Shown here piece after piece: positions 24,970-38,139 of a DNA stretch of 64,000 nucleotides. This stretch comes from Dichetophora obliterata (taxonomy: Eukaryota; Arthropoda; Insecta; Diptera; Sciomyzidae), in contig OY986437.1 in NCBI GenBank assembly GCA_963920525.1, forward strand, positions 31,730,563 to 31,794,562. Reading direction: 5' to 3'. Numbering within the stretch: the stretch's first letter is position 1; every line of letters starts with the position of its first letter. The notes under the pieces are model-generated. The model was not told where the DNA came from and did no database searches. It saw only the letters and a program-made list of their open reading frames with translations. Both the position numbers and the translations under genes were made by a program.

Positions 24970-25215
24970 GACCACATGACTCATTTCAGCTCATTCAGCC
25001 AAATGAGAAACGAAATCATCTCATTTCCCATACAAATTCTCAGTTGCAATTCATCTCACTTGAAACAAATGAATGAGATTGGATACGTTCTTAAAACTAA
25101 TTGCAAAGATTTCGAACACATTCAATGGAGAATGGATAAAAAGAGATACTTTCGCAACAAAAGCTAATGTATTTGAATGACTCATTTTGAATGACTCATT
25201 TGGCCCAATGTTAAC
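24970..25215. mobile_element. Short TIR element (about 245 bp)
   Basis: Imperfect inverted ends: TTGGACCACATGACTCATTT on the left, and TTGGGCCAAATGAGTCATTC reading inward from the right. The interior repeats ATGACTCATTT and CTCATTT. No target duplication was found. The 66-codon open frame across it is not gene-like. Confidence 0.45.
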
Positions 25216-25644
25216 GTAGTATAATAAACAACGGAGGTTAGATTCTTAGTGTTTAAGAGATTTAAAAACACATGTGTTTTAGCATCGAACCCCAATGTGA
25301 CAGAAATATGAGCTCAATCGACTAAAAATTAACCGCACACACATTAAAAGTTTGTGAAAACAAAATTTGATCAGAAGGTAAAGAAAAACGTTTGTTACTA
25401 CTAGAAAAGTTAAATGTATGACTATTCCCATACTTTCTTATTTCCCAATAATACTTCTTAGTATACTCTCCCTCTATTTGGCTAACTTCTGGGTGTTCTC
25501 TTCTACAAAGTTCACTTTTTTTTTTAAACCGTTGAAACCGACCCGCGGTGACCCTTAAGTCAATCTAATGTATCTCGATCTCCTAGGTTTTTTTTTCCTT
25601 CATTACTTCTTAATTCTCTTAATCCCTATATATTACTCTTCTGG

Positions 25645-26198
25645 GGGTCCCCAAGTAAAAATATTAGCGGTCGAACATAGGCCGCACGGCCGTACAAGGG
25701 ACGAACATGGCCTAAAATTAATCCAAAAAGCCTAGCGACAAAAAATTGGGTTGAACAACGACCACACAAGGCCTAAATTAAGTTGTACGGCCGCTGTACG
25801 CCCGTTGTATGCCACCAAATTTTTCAAAGCTCTTATTGAACAGCAAACGTATGCGCAACAACAAAAGCAAGCCTAACTCGGCGATGCTTATGTTGATAGT
25901 ATTGCTACTTGTGTGTGGCGATAATTTATAATACTTTTTCATTAGTTTCTGCCAGGTTAAACATACATTCATTTAATTTAATTCAGCATGAAGATCCCAT
26001 TTTCATTGAAAAGCAGTTAATTTTTATTATAAAATAATCACTGTTCGGCCGATGTACGACCGCTGTACAGCCGAGATTATTTAAAAACAGCCTCTGTACA
26101 ACCAAGTAACGATTTTTGTATGGCCGAGAAAAACATTTAAAACTAAGACATGTTCAGCCACTGTTTGGCATTAGCTAAAAAAGTTTTTACTCGGGTCC
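25645..26198. mobile_element. TIR element rich in TGTACGGCCG motifs
   Basis: The ends match inversely: GGGTCCCCAAGTAAAAA on the left and GGACCCGAGTAAAAA reading in from the right, each followed by TTAGC. The subterminal parts hold repeated GC-rich palindromes (CGGCCGTACA, TGTACGGCCG, TGTACGACCG, TGTACAGCC, TGTATGGCCG), conspicuous in AT-rich surroundings and likely transposase-binding sites. No transposase and no clear target duplication. Confidence 0.5.
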
Positions 26199-26776
26199 TT
26201 TTATAAAAACCACAAAAAAAAATAAAGAAAAATGTCTTAATGTAAAAATAGCTAGCATTTTCTAGAGGGGCAACTACAAAAGATAAAGCCAGCTGTATTA
26301 TTTAAAACCGAAAAGTAATAAGAAAGGACAATTGGTTTTTCCCCTCGAAAAACAACTCATCTAAATATCTTCCAGAAGTATCGATTTCGCCTCGCACCGA
26401 CGAAGGAAGAAAAATTGATCGTCCAAATGTTAATATTTTAAACAATACCAAAAATTCGTAAAAATTTTAAGGGATTCGTTGTGCTTTCAATTTTACAAGC
26501 GAATTTCCGCATTTCCGCCAAAAGCTCTACTGCGAATAAAAAATTAAAAGTTACTTAAAATTCTTTTAAACAGCCATAAAGGAGGAAAAAAAGTATAAAA
26601 GTAAAGAGAGTACTAAGAGCTGATCTCAATATGAGTTAAAAAAACAAACATGATGAATGGCAACAAAAGTATTTTTTTCAGTTTTTATTGTTAGTATGTA
26701 TTTTACAGTCCTGAATTATTTATTTACTTATTCTTTGAAGGGAAAAGTTTGTCACGTAAAGTTTCATAACATATAA
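26199..26776. other. Non-coding stretch
   Basis: AT-rich sequence without recognisable genes or element termini. Confidence 0.35.
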
Positions 26777-27981
26777 TCTAATATATAAAAATGAATGTTT
26801 GTTTGTTCGTTCGCTATGCGCTGCAATACCATTCATCCGATTGCGATAAAACTTTGTCAACTTATTGCTTGCACTTACTTTGGTACTTACTTACTTACTT
26901 TGGTAAAGTTCGTATGATAACTATCGGTAACTATACTTAAAATTGTCGTGGTCCCACTTAAGCTACGTCTACTTTTAAGAAAAGATAAAGAGACTTCGAA
27001 ATTACTGGTCCGATCGAGCTAAAATTTTGGTAGTGGATTTGTTTCGAGTACGATAAGGTTTAAGAAAAAATTTCCATACCTTCTTTTACCGACAACAAAT
27101 ATATAAAAAATTCGCGATATCAAATTGCTTTGAAGTTATGGGTCGCACAGCTTCGAAATTCGATATTCAACCACAATTTACACATGTCGTTCCACTGATG
27201 ACATTTTATGGGAGTTAAACAAGGGGGAGTGGAACTTCCGATGCAACCAAAACTTGCGATATCGAATAGGTTTGGAGTTACAGGTCACACAGCAACGGAA
27301 TTCAGTATTTGACATCAATTTATGCATGCAGTTTCATTAATACCATATTATGGGCGTTGGAAACGGTGGAGTTTCACCTCTCCCCAAACAACCAAAATTT
27401 GTGCTATCGAATAGCTTTGAAGTTATAGGTCGCACAGCATCGAAATTCAGTAATCGACACGTGCAAAATCGAATACCTTTAAAGTTATGGGTAACACAGC
27501 ATCAGAATTTAGTATTTGACCTCAATTCATACATGTAGTTTCATTAATAACATTTTATGGGCGTAGGAAAAGGGGGACAGGCATCTCCCATACAACCCAG
27601 ATTTGTGCTATCGAATAGCTTCTAACTTCTGATTTGTCGCACAGCGACGGAACTCAGTATTCGACCAAAATGTACACCTGCCATTTCATTGATTAAATTT
27701 TATGGGCGTTTGCCAAGGGACCTCTTATTTGACCCAAATTTGCGATATCGAATTGCTTTGGAGTTGCACAGCGTCGGAATTCCGTATTCGACCTTAATTT
27801 ACACATTCAGTTTCATTGATCACATATAATGGGTCAAGGGGGCGTTGCACCTCCCATACAACACAAATTTGGGATATCTAACAGCTTTGGATTTATTGGT
27901 CGCACAGCATCGAAATACAGTAATCGACCGCAATTTACACACGCAAGGGAACGTGGCAGCAACGCGATGGGTTTTAGCTAG
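26777..27981 (+). mobile_element. Complete non-autonomous Helitron
   Basis: Starts with TC after an A (TCTAATATATAAAAATGAAT) and ends with CTAG before a T (GGGTTTTAGCTAG), the exact termini and A/T target of Helitrons. The inside is a tandem array of units of roughly 130-160 bp, each containing GTTATAGGTCGCACAGC, a phrase like CAATTTACACATGCAG and TGGGCGTT..AAGGG. It encodes no Rep/helicase, so it depends on another copy. Internal units are shared with the fragments at 8440-9380 and 18600-18955. Confidence 0.75.
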
Positions 27982-28554
27982 TGGTTTATATAAAAATAAT
28001 TAAAAAAATATTTTTCAATTAAACAATTATGAATATGTAGTACATTATTCCAGATTATATTAAATAAACTTTTATAAAAAAAGTCGTGCTCGATTTTTTG
28101 TTTATATTGATGCAGACAAACACATCTATTTTTATCACGAAACGTATCATTTTAGTGGCTTCTATCTAAGAGCCGAAATTTAGCCAAATTTAGACAACTC
28201 TTAGCTTTTACACTATGTATAGTGCGCTTAATAAACTATTAAAAAATCAAAATAATAAAACTGTAAGTTTACTTTTTCTTTGTTTTTCCACTCATTTAAG
28301 TATTGTGTTTTTTTACTCATACGACTGTCACGTAATAATAATATAATCTAAATAGCAATAATAATAATAGTAATAATAATCTAAAAGCATTGATAAAAAG
28401 ATTTTAATTGTTAATAAAACAAATAAGTAAAAAATAATTTGGGTTTTAAAAATAAAATTCTAACTGTAATGTTATGCAAATATTTTTAAAGATTTTTATC
28501 TTTTTTTTTTAATTACTTGCAGATATATTTTTTGCTTTATTGCCACTATACACG
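27982..28554. other. Non-coding stretch
   Basis: Very AT-rich, with an (AAT)n-like run at about 28335-28382. No gene or element recognised. Confidence 0.35.
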
Positions 28555-30850
28555 GAGAGAAAAATCAAGCATTCTATGCTTGAATCAAGCAAATAGGCTA
28601 CCAGTTTACGCTCAAGCGTAAATTTCTTAATTCAAACATTGTTTTGCTAGTACTGAGCCAATTTAAAACATATGATTTTAAGAAAAAAATTTTAATTCAA
28701 GAAACATTTGCTTAAAACTCTTGAATATTTTTCTAAATTCAAGTCTGATATTTGCTTGAAGTGAAAAAATTCGATTGATTCACGTAAGCAACTTGCTGAA
28801 AATTAGAATAATTTGCTCGATTTGAGAAAGTTATTTTCCTTGAATTGAGAAAAATTTGCTTGCTAAGTGAACAATTTACCGAAAACTAAAATAATTTGCT
28901 TGATTTACAAAAATTTATTTTCCTTGATATATCGTTTTTATAATTTATAAATACATAATTTTTTTTTAAATTATATATGAGCTTAGTGCCAAATAAATTC
29001 AAAAAACAACAGGCTTTAACAACAAGATTTTAGCAGAACAAACCACCAAGCAGACTAGACAGACTGTTTCGTTGATCGCTACAGCAACTCTTCAGTAGTC
29101 TTCTGTGGTTTCTGCAGTCCATCCACTTTGATAATCTTATCATCATTTTAATCAAAACAGAATTATTTGTAAATTTTTTTTGCCTTACAGAGGAATGTCC
29201 CAGTAAGTACATTTATGCATGCAGCATTGATGATGTACGCATGCGTTTGATGTTTTGTATGCATGCCAGCATAAATGCAAGCTCATTTCCATTTTACATG
29301 GCAATGTCATACAAAAGCATATGTGCTGTGTACCCGCATAATCACTAATGCTGTATGCATGGGGAATTAGTAGTACTCTATGCATACATTGTCATTAATA
29401 CTGCATGCATACATTGCCATTAATACTGTGTGCATACATTGCCATTAATATTGTAATAAAAAAAATGGATGTTGTCATTAATTAATCATCTTATTTATTT
29501 TTGTTTTTAATTGTATTTTGTTGTTATATTAATATGTATTTTGTTAATAAAGTATGTACAACTGCACTCTTTTAAGTTTTAACGAACAATGGAAGTTAAT
29601 ATTTTTTAAGCAAGACTAATATGAACTCTGCAGAGTTCATGACTTAGTATCAATACAGCATGCATATTTTAGTATGCACGCTACTGTGCATAAACAACAC
29701 GCATACTGCTAGCATAAAATAACGGCAAAACAAGCATTTCATCGATTTTGGATAATTTTTGTTTTTTTTATGACAATGCATGCCTTGTCCATACTTCTGC
29801 TTGCATACAGCATGCATGTTTCGAGTATGTAGCTACTCTGGACATACTGAGGTTTTTCTACTATTTTGCAAAAAGTTTGAAAAAGTGATGCTTCCTTGAG
29901 TTGAGAACAATTTGCTTGATTCAGATTTCCTTCATACTGGAATTTTTTCAATTAAGGGGTATGAACAGTGCAAATATCTGAGTTTTAAGTGCTTTTTGCA
30001 AAAAAAATCAGTTTGATGGATTCACATCAAACTTTGTACACATCTTTAATACGTACTTCAAAAAATTAATTTTTTGTTTTTTAATGGTATATTTTTGTAT
30101 TATAGTCTCATAGTTTTGCATAGATTCTCAAAATATATATTATTTGCTATAACTAGCCGGAAGTAAGGGATTTTCAAAATATTGCTTAGAAAAAAATAAC
30201 GATCATTTAAAAAAAAAATATTTTCACGTGATTTTCAATAGAAACTTGTTTATAAAAAACAGATAAAAAAGTTAAAAAACGGTTAGGTCAGGATGAAAGG
30301 CACGTTTTTTCAATAAAACCTATTTTGAATTAAATCGATCGGGCGAAACTTGTCTTAGTTATGCAAATCAAACGACGCTTAAAGTTATAGAAGTGCTAAG
30401 AGCATGACAGCTTTTGGCACCCTTTTTGAATACTTAACGTTCAAATTTTCACTTGGAACTTGAGATACATATTCTTTGGATGTAAATAAATAATTTATGA
30501 AAAACAAAATATTTTTTTGGATCTTTTACACTGCTCTTATTCCTTAAGTTATTAATTCAATATTTTTAATGACCAACTCTGCTTCTGCTTAAGTTAAAAA
30601 AATATTTTCTTGATTTAAGTCTTGTTCCAGGTTTTAGAATCAAGTATTTTATTCTTGTTTCCAGCAATTATTTATTTACTCAATTTTAAAAATAAATGCT
30701 AATAATAAGATGTTTTTCTTGACTTAAGTTTTAAATGCTTTTTTTGATCAAAAAGGCTTAATTTTATATGTTCTTAAATCAAGCAAAATGTTTGCTTAAT
30801 ATAAGAATATTTTGTATGTATAACTACACGGAGTTTGCTGCTACTCCTCG
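28555..30850. repeat. Composite repeat region, TTTGCTTGATT motifs
   Basis: Starts at CACGGAGAGAAAAATCAAGC and ends near a second CACGGAG at about 30827. Throughout, TTGCTTGATTT, TTTTCCTTGA and their inverses recur, with an approximate 85-bp tandem repeat at about 28790-28925. Two blocks rich in GCATGCAT/ATGCATAC (29205-29445 and 29650-29850) interrupt it. It probably represents one or more non-autonomous DNA elements, but the two CACGGAG copies are direct, so boundaries are uncertain. No coding region. Confidence 0.4.
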
Positions 30851-33344
30851 TAGTTAGCGGCTTAGTAAATACATTCAGGGTAGAGATAACTAAAATTTTA
30901 TGGATTGAATACAGCAAGTGGCACTTTAGAAATTTTTAGAAAAATATTTTAACAAATAAAAATAATTTTTTTATTTTTATGTGATATATTCACCTTTTTT
31001 CAGAAATTTCTTGAGAGAGCCCTTGCAAATAAATGTTCATATAACTAAAGAAATTGTTAATTTTAAAAACAAAACATGGACTTAAAGTCGATTTTTTTAA
31101 GTGTAGTCTGGGAAGCAAACATGTGGTAATGTGGTAACGCAGTGATTTTTATGTTTATGTTAACAAATTCGCATATCTAACTATCTTTAATCTCTGAATT
31201 AAAGCAAACCCTTTTTTAAAGCGTGAAAAAAGCAACAAACACGCGATTCACTTATTTAAGCATGCGTGTAGAAACGATAAAAAATGCCTGAAAACACTTG
31301 GTTTCCTCATTAAAAAAGACGGGGGAAATTTGTTTTAATGAATGAACATAAAGAAATGTCAGGGTCGTGTGAAAAAATAACATCAACAACAAGTTGAATG
31401 AATAAAAGTAAAAGTAACAGGGGAAAATATACATAAAAAATTAAGTCAGCTCTGTTCGCAATAAACTATGCAAACATACTCCCACAATTACGTACGTCAT
31501 TCACATTTATTTTCTAATAAGAAAACTTTAATTTTATGCCATTTTAGTGACATAATTTATGGTTGGGTCATGGGATGGAACCAAAGTAACAGCGCAAAAA
31601 TATAACTTTTTCACATAAGTTCGGTAAAGAAAAGTCAGCATTATCCTGAAATCCCTAAATAATAACAAATTATAGGAGTGCATAAATATTCTGAGCAGCT
31701 TAGGTTTGGAAAAGAATGAGAGGGTAAAAAAGGTGCAAATTGTGTTTTTAAGACTACAGCAGAGTATCGATAGTCAAAACAGAAGGAGAAGAAAAAAAAG
31801 CAAAACACTCGTAAGCATGTTATTAAGGTGTAATGTCATAAAAACAGAGACACACACACAAACACATTGTTACTCAGGCAGTCACACATGTGAATGCATA
31901 GTCAACTTAACCCTTGTAATGAGGTTAAATTTGTTGTAAAAGTTATGAAGATTGTTTGCCAGTTGGCCAACACAAGGAAATAGCTTGAAAGCAGAAATAA
32001 AAATAATAAATAAAAAATAAGTATTAAAGGACACGCATTTGCAGTCCCTTGATATTTCCATATCATATCTAAATCTATCTTAAGTTGTTACTTTGGCTCT
32101 GTTATTTTTATCTGCGCAATGGTCATGCAGTTGAAGGATAATGTTTGTGTCCAAAAGTGGTGGTAAAAGCTTACTTATTACGTGACAAAAATTCACAATT
32201 TAATTAAGGGGGTAGTAGTTTGGTGTAAAAAAAACAAATCATTTTGAATTTTTGTGTAGTGATGTGCTTAAAGAATATGGCTTAACTTGTTTAGAGTGTT
32301 AACAAGTTCGACAACAGGTTGAAAAGAGCGAAAAAGACAGAAAGGCAGAAACAAAATGTAAACGAGTTTTTTTTGTTGACTTTATAGGCTTATTTCTCAT
32401 TTGTGTAGCTTTTTTCCATACCGGAATTAAAAAATTTCATTATTAAACAAAGTTATAAACACTTGAAGTTGAAGGAAACAGGAAAAAAAATTAAATAAAC
32501 CAACTTTTTTAACAAAATAAAAGGCTGTCACTTTGTTTTTCTTCAAGAAAAATATTTGATGCCATTGATTCCAAAAATGAAACAGACCTAATTTTGAAAT
32601 ATGTTTGAACAAAATTTTTGACTGCGAATACTTTTTACAGATAGATAAAAAAAACTTCGATATCATTTTTTATTCTACAGATTTTTTAAGCCTTGAAAAG
32701 GTTACAAATTTTAACAAAATGACGGATAAAAATTTTGGCTAAAATTCAAGCATATGTTGTATTATTTGTATAACTAATTTAAAATGCTTTATAGTTTCAT
32801 GAATTGAATAAAATTGAAACTTTAAATAATATTCATGCCCAATAGTTTAAAATTTATCATTGAAAATTATCATTAAATTGAATTAACTAACTATGGCGGA
32901 GTACGGCCAAATAAGTTTAGTTAATGTCAAATTGATTAAATAATTTAATAATTGATCGATTTCGGTCAAAGTCATGTGTAATTGAATATTTGGCTGTGAA
33001 AATAGCCACCTTTCAGTTAGAACACTAGCTTCTGGCGAAGCAAAAAACTCGTTTCATTTCTATGGTACATTTCGACAGACTATCGAACACCAATGAATAT
33101 TGAAATAAATAAAGAAGCAACTGGAACATGTGGCAACCTTGATAGAGTTGATGGCGGTGATCTATAAATAGCCTACTGCTTTGAAATGTCATATGATTAG
33201 CAGCCATACAATTCAAAAGAATGAATTCAGAATCTGCACACTCATAACTGGTTTAAAAACAGTAAGTTGATCACAGCTTAATCACTCAAAGACTACTGAA
33301 GAGGAAAATGTGGCAATTTCCGAAACCGACTGTCTAGTCAGCTA
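30851..33344. other. Non-coding stretch
   Basis: Contains a short (CA)n run at about 31848-31862. The part from about 31430 to 32400 is not obviously repetitive. No exon, RNA gene or transposon terminus was recognised. Confidence 0.35.
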
Positions 33345-35560
33345 CACCCAAAAAAAGCGGAGTAAATAAATTCATATTCAGAGTCAATTCAACTCTTTTC
33401 GTGCATGGTATTTTGCCAAAGCTGTACAAACTATATTTAACTCCGTTTGTGTGTTCAATTTACTTCAAAAATTGGTTTAGCTTGAAAAGTCGTACTGACT
33501 CCGTTTTGAGTTATTTTAAGGTTGAGGAATTGACAATTCTTTAATTTTGAGTTCACTCAAAAAAGACTAGAATCAACCTATTTAGATATAGCATGAAGCT
33601 TTAAAAATAAACAAACTCACCCACCAAAGAGTCAAATAAAGAACCCGTAATTGCTTTTGTGTTTAATTATTTTTATTTATTTCTTATTTGAATTCAATAC
33701 AAAGGAAATTAAAGACATGGTTAATGTCGAAAACATAAATTCTTCTCCATACTCACAGAGCAGCTTATTCACGATTTGGCAATTTTGAATCTCTGTAATT
33801 TCTTATAAAACAAAACTTTTTTTATTTTTGAGCTTAAATTCCGCACAACTCTCAAAATTTGTTTCAAAGGTGTTTCATTTCTTTGATTTAAGGGAAATTT
33901 TTAAAAAAAGGGATTTTTGTATTTAAAATATTTGAAGAAAGGGATAAATATTTGCATTGATTTTACGATTGATTGCTGTAGTTTTGTTCGTTGAATAAGG
34001 GAAAAGTTATTTTTTAAGCATTTATCAAAATGTAACAAGGATTAAACAACAGGGTGATCGCTAGGTTTACGAAAGTTTTTTAAAAGATGATTTGGTTGTG
34101 TTCCTATACTAATGCAAAAATGGATGTGGCATTTAATTTAATATGCTTAGTTCCGATATATATTGATGCTAGAATAATTAAATTTGGTACAAAAATAGGT
34201 AGAATATTCTCAAGGCGATTTGTGTTAATTGATTTGTGTTAGGGGTGCCTAAATGTCGTCATACATACATTAAAAAATTGTTTATTAGTGTTTAATGTAG
34301 TTTCGTTAATAAAATATTGTAATATGTGACTTTAGTACGTTCTAAAAACTCATGAATACCTTTAAAAAAAAATGTATATGTCTTGACTTATATTAAAACA
34401 ACTGTTGTATACCAAATTTAATACAATTGTTTAGTTTCCTAAAATTTTCTACAAAAAATGCATCGCAGGTTAAAAAAAATTTACAGTATAAAGAATAAGA
34501 TAGATTTTTGTAAAAAAACAGAGAGAAAGAAAGAGATAGCTTCTCAAACGAAATACAATACAAAATTTTCATAAAAAGTATTCTGTTTATTCAATATTTT
34601 CATGTCATTGGTTGGTGTTTCATTTAGTAATACTGGTCTTAATAGCTTGCGATGTATGCGGAATATGTCCGTGATTTGATATTAACGAGATAACGGGAAA
34701 AAATTCACCTATGGTGATCTATTGTGTTAGTCCCCATATAAAAAAATAATTTTTAAAAATGGCTTTTATAATTCATATCAAAACACCTATAACCCCTAGG
34801 GGGATCAATATATGAGCTGGTCCTATAAATTGTTCCCCCTTAACACTTCTTTTGAAATCAACTTTTCTCTATCTATGACCGTTACAGGGTCTAATGTCTG
34901 GTACTACTGAATTTTTCATTGAACATTTCTTCTAATCACACCAGCACTCTATCTACCACCCTTCTGGGGGTCCCCATACAAAAAATATCATTGCTTGTGT
35001 ACACATTTTTTCGTCAACTTTCGTGACGAGACTCGAAAAATTTTACCCTCTATATCAAATAACCGCATAATAAAGATAAAGATAACGAAAACATATAATT
35101 CGCAATAGTAAAAACGGCCCTTTTTTATCATTATGCAACACTTAATTCTTACAGCAAACTTGATTTGCTTGTTAAAATATTTGAGTACTTTCTCTTCATT
35201 CAAAGTAAAACGAACAAACGGAAATATTTGCTCGAGCAGACTCTGTTTCGTGTTAAAAATAACTCCGTTTCAGCTTTACAATACAAAGACGTTCTTCATA
35301 GATGGTTGCAATAAGTTTTAATGGAGTTTAAAGGACAAATGTTCGGAGAAGATGCAGGGTTAATTTGAAACTGCTTTTAATTTACTCCAAGCTTTGAAAA
35401 TGAGTTGTATCAAGCAAAAAAGTTTTATATTAACAGAAAAAATATTGATGTATTGTAATTCATTTTGCGTTTTACGGCGACAAAACGTTATTAACTTCTC
35501 AAAAACTCTTTTGACTCATAAAAAACTTGGGTTAAGTCTGCACATTTTTTTCGGTGTAGG
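33345..35560. mobile_element. Possible 2.2-kb TIR element
   Basis: The left end CTACACCCAAAAAAAGCGGA and the inward-reading right end CTACACCGAAAAAAATGTGC are similar, and both are followed by ACTCCGTTT-type motifs in opposite orientation. No target duplication was found and no transposase is present, so this is a tentative pairing. Confidence 0.35.
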
Positions 35561-36071
35561 TAATTCATGTAATAATTTCATAGATCATAAAACTAATTAA
35601 TAGCTAAAAACTTAAATTTTGATTGTGAAACTTAAAAATTTAGAAAATAATTTAGTTATTGCAAAATTTCAACTGAAGGAAAATACTTTCATATATATTG
35701 AACTAGCTGAACCCGGTGTGCTTCGCTACCCCCCTCGTATAAAATAAAATTAAAAGTATTTATATATACACAAAAATTTATTTATTTAATTTAAATATAG
35801 CAATGCTTCGCCTCTTTTTTTGTTGTAAACCAATTAGAATTCAGCACTGAATCGCATGTATTTTGCTTCATGCTCCCCTTTTTATTTTTAGACCAATCAA
35901 AAAGCAGCAATTACACAATTAGCTGTTTCGCAGTCAGTTGTGGGAGAATGAGAAGGGGATTACCCCACTCTCTATTTTAATTAACACGTATTATAAAATC
36001 AGCTGTTTTGAAGACAGTGGTGGAAGAAAGAGAATGGGGCTACCCCACTATTTTAATTAATATGTATTTTA

Positions 36072-37295
36072 TTGGGGGTTGGAATTAATTTTAAAGGTTT
36101 TTTTTTCGGTTTTTGAGCATTTATTTAGAAATAACGGTACAATGTATATTATTCAAAGTATTGTCCATCGTTAGCTACAACATTTTCCCATCTTTCTGGC
36201 AGCATATGGATTCCGCGCCGGAAGAACGATTCGTCTTTTGAGGCAATCCACGAATCGACCCATTTTTTGGTATCCTCGTAAGAAGTGAAGCGCTGCTCAG
36301 CCAAGCCATGCGTCATCGATCTGAATAGGTGGTAGTCGGAAGGGGCTATGTCTGGGCTATAAGGCGGGTGGGGTAGCACATCCCAATTCAGCGCCTCCAA
36401 CGTTTCCTTGACGGTTCTTGCAACATGTGGCCGTGCGTTGTCATGTTGAAAAACTACTTTGTCGTGTCTTTTGGCATATTCCGGCCGTTTAACCTTTAAT
36501 GCTCGGCTCAATTGCATCAATTGTTGTTGGTAGCGTTCCCCAGTGATGGTTTCGTTAGGTTTTAGCAGCTCATAGTACACGACACCCTTCTGATCCCACC
36601 AAATACACAGCATAAGCTTGGCGCCATGAATATTCGGCTTGGCCCTCGATGTTGATGCATGGCCGGGTGGTCTCCACGATTTTTTTCGCTTAGGATTATC
36701 GTAATGGATCCACTTTTCATCGCCAGTGACAATACGCTGCAAAAAACTCTTCCTTTTATGCCGTTGAAGCAGTTGTTCGCACATGCAAAATCGCCGTTCA
36801 ACGTCTCTCGGCTTCAACTGGTACGGCACCCAATTTCCTTGCTTTTGAATCATTCCCATGGCCTTCAAGCGTTTGCCGACCGTTGATAAGTCGACTCCCA
36901 ATGATTCTGACAATTCTGGAAGGGTTTGAGTGGTGAAGACAATTCTTTGTCTTCACCACTTTTAAACCGACGGAACCAGTACTCACAAGTAGAAATCGAT
37001 GGAGCATAGTCCCCGTAAGCCTCAGTAAGCGTGCGTTGTGCTTCAACCGCTTTTTTCTTCAAATGGAAGCACAAAAGTAAACCTTCCCGCAAATTGCCTT
37101 TTGTTGGAACGAAAGTCGACATGTTCACAGAGAAAAAAATATATGTTGTTTACACTTCAGTGGAATGACACATACTGAAAAATGAAGCTTAGACAATGTG
37201 CTTTGAAATGAATATAGTCACAGGTGTGCCCGATGCGATCTATTGATAGTTACGCCATCTCTTAGAAAACCTTTAAAACTAATTCCAACCCCCAA
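36072..37295 (-). mobile_element. mariner element, mauritiana subfamily
   Basis: Inverted ends TTGGGGGTTGGAATTAATTT and the inverse of TTGGGGGTTGGAATTAGTTT continue for about 30 bp, flanked by TA on both sides (36070-36071, 37296-37297). The length is 1,224 bp, slightly under the usual 1.28 kb. It carries a near-complete transposase gene on minus. The Helitron around it is interrupted cleanly, so the mariner is younger. Confidence 0.95.
36149..37128 (-). pseudogene. mariner transposase, frameshifted by internal deletion
   Basis: Cut-and-paste transposase that binds the mariner TIRs and moves the element into TA sites. The first part (37128 downward) gives the N-terminal helix-turn-helix start, with CFHLKKKAVEAQR and CEYWFRRFKSG. 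The second frame (36913-36149) carries GNWVPYQLK, VTGDEKWIHYDN with the first catalytic Asp, HDNARPH with the second, and YSPDIAPSDYHLF with the third; the last two are 34 residues apart, the D,D34D signature. The ending LPERWENVVANDGQYFE matches the Mos1-type C terminus. Near 36905-36960 about 30 residues usual between the DNA-binding subdomains are missing and the frame shifts, so this copy should be inactive although all three Asp survive. Confidence 0.93.
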
Positions 37296-38139
37296 TAAAT
37301 TTGTGGTAAAACCGTTAATAAACGTAGTAAAAAAGTAGGTGCAGAAGTGTGCATGGTCGAAAAATATTATCATGTAATAAGTATTCCTGAGTCAAAGCTA
37401 AACGCTGTGAAAATTTAAGATCGGTTATCAGGTCCAGCCTCCAATATATCGCAAAAAAGGGGCGTGCTCCGCCCACTTTTCTTTTGGTACGTATTTCTAT
37501 TCATGCCAATACCATATATAGCAAATACTGCCGCCGTTGGTCAAAAAATGCCCAAGATATGACGATTTTAAATTTTGGGTTATATGGGCGAGGCCACGCC
37601 CCTTCGTCCACTCACAACTTTATATAGTCAATAATTTATTATTTCGTAAGAATATCCTATTGTGAAAATTTAATGACGATCGGTCCAGTAGTTAAGACCT
37701 TATTGCGATTTTTAATTTTCCTAAAAAGGGGCGTGGTCCCACCCACTTTTCTCCTGGTACGTATTCCTAATTATGCCAATACCATATGTACCAAATAGCA
37801 TCAACGTAGGTTAAAAAATGCCCAAAATATGGCGATTTAAATTTTTGGGTTATATGGGCAGTGCCACGCCCATAAATGCTGTGAAAGTTTCAGGAAGATC
37901 GGTCCAAGGGTTTGGCCTCCTATAAAGCACAAACAAACAAACAGACAGACAGACATTCATTTTTATATATATAGATTGAAAGCAGATTAATTATAATTAA
38001 AGTAAAATGGGGCGAAAAAGGGGGATTTGGTAATAAAAAAATCTATGGCTACCTTACCTGTAGATAAAAAGTATATAAAACTTTAGGTAAATACATATTA
38101 CAAAAAAAGTATTTTCTAACATTGTTAGTGGTATAAGTA

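Larger units (their letters stand above)
35703..37975 (-). mobile_element. Non-autonomous Helitron carrying a mariner
   Basis: Read on minus it starts with TC after A (TCTATATATATAAAAATGAA, at 37975) and ends GGGTTCAGCTAG before T (at 35703), the standard Helitron termini. Without the mariner (36072-37295) it is about 1.05 kb. Near its 5' part a block of about 150 bp is tandemly repeated at a 269-bp period (37454-37603 and 37723-37872), containing GGGTTATATGGGC and CCACGCCC. No Rep/helicase is encoded. Confidence 0.75.
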
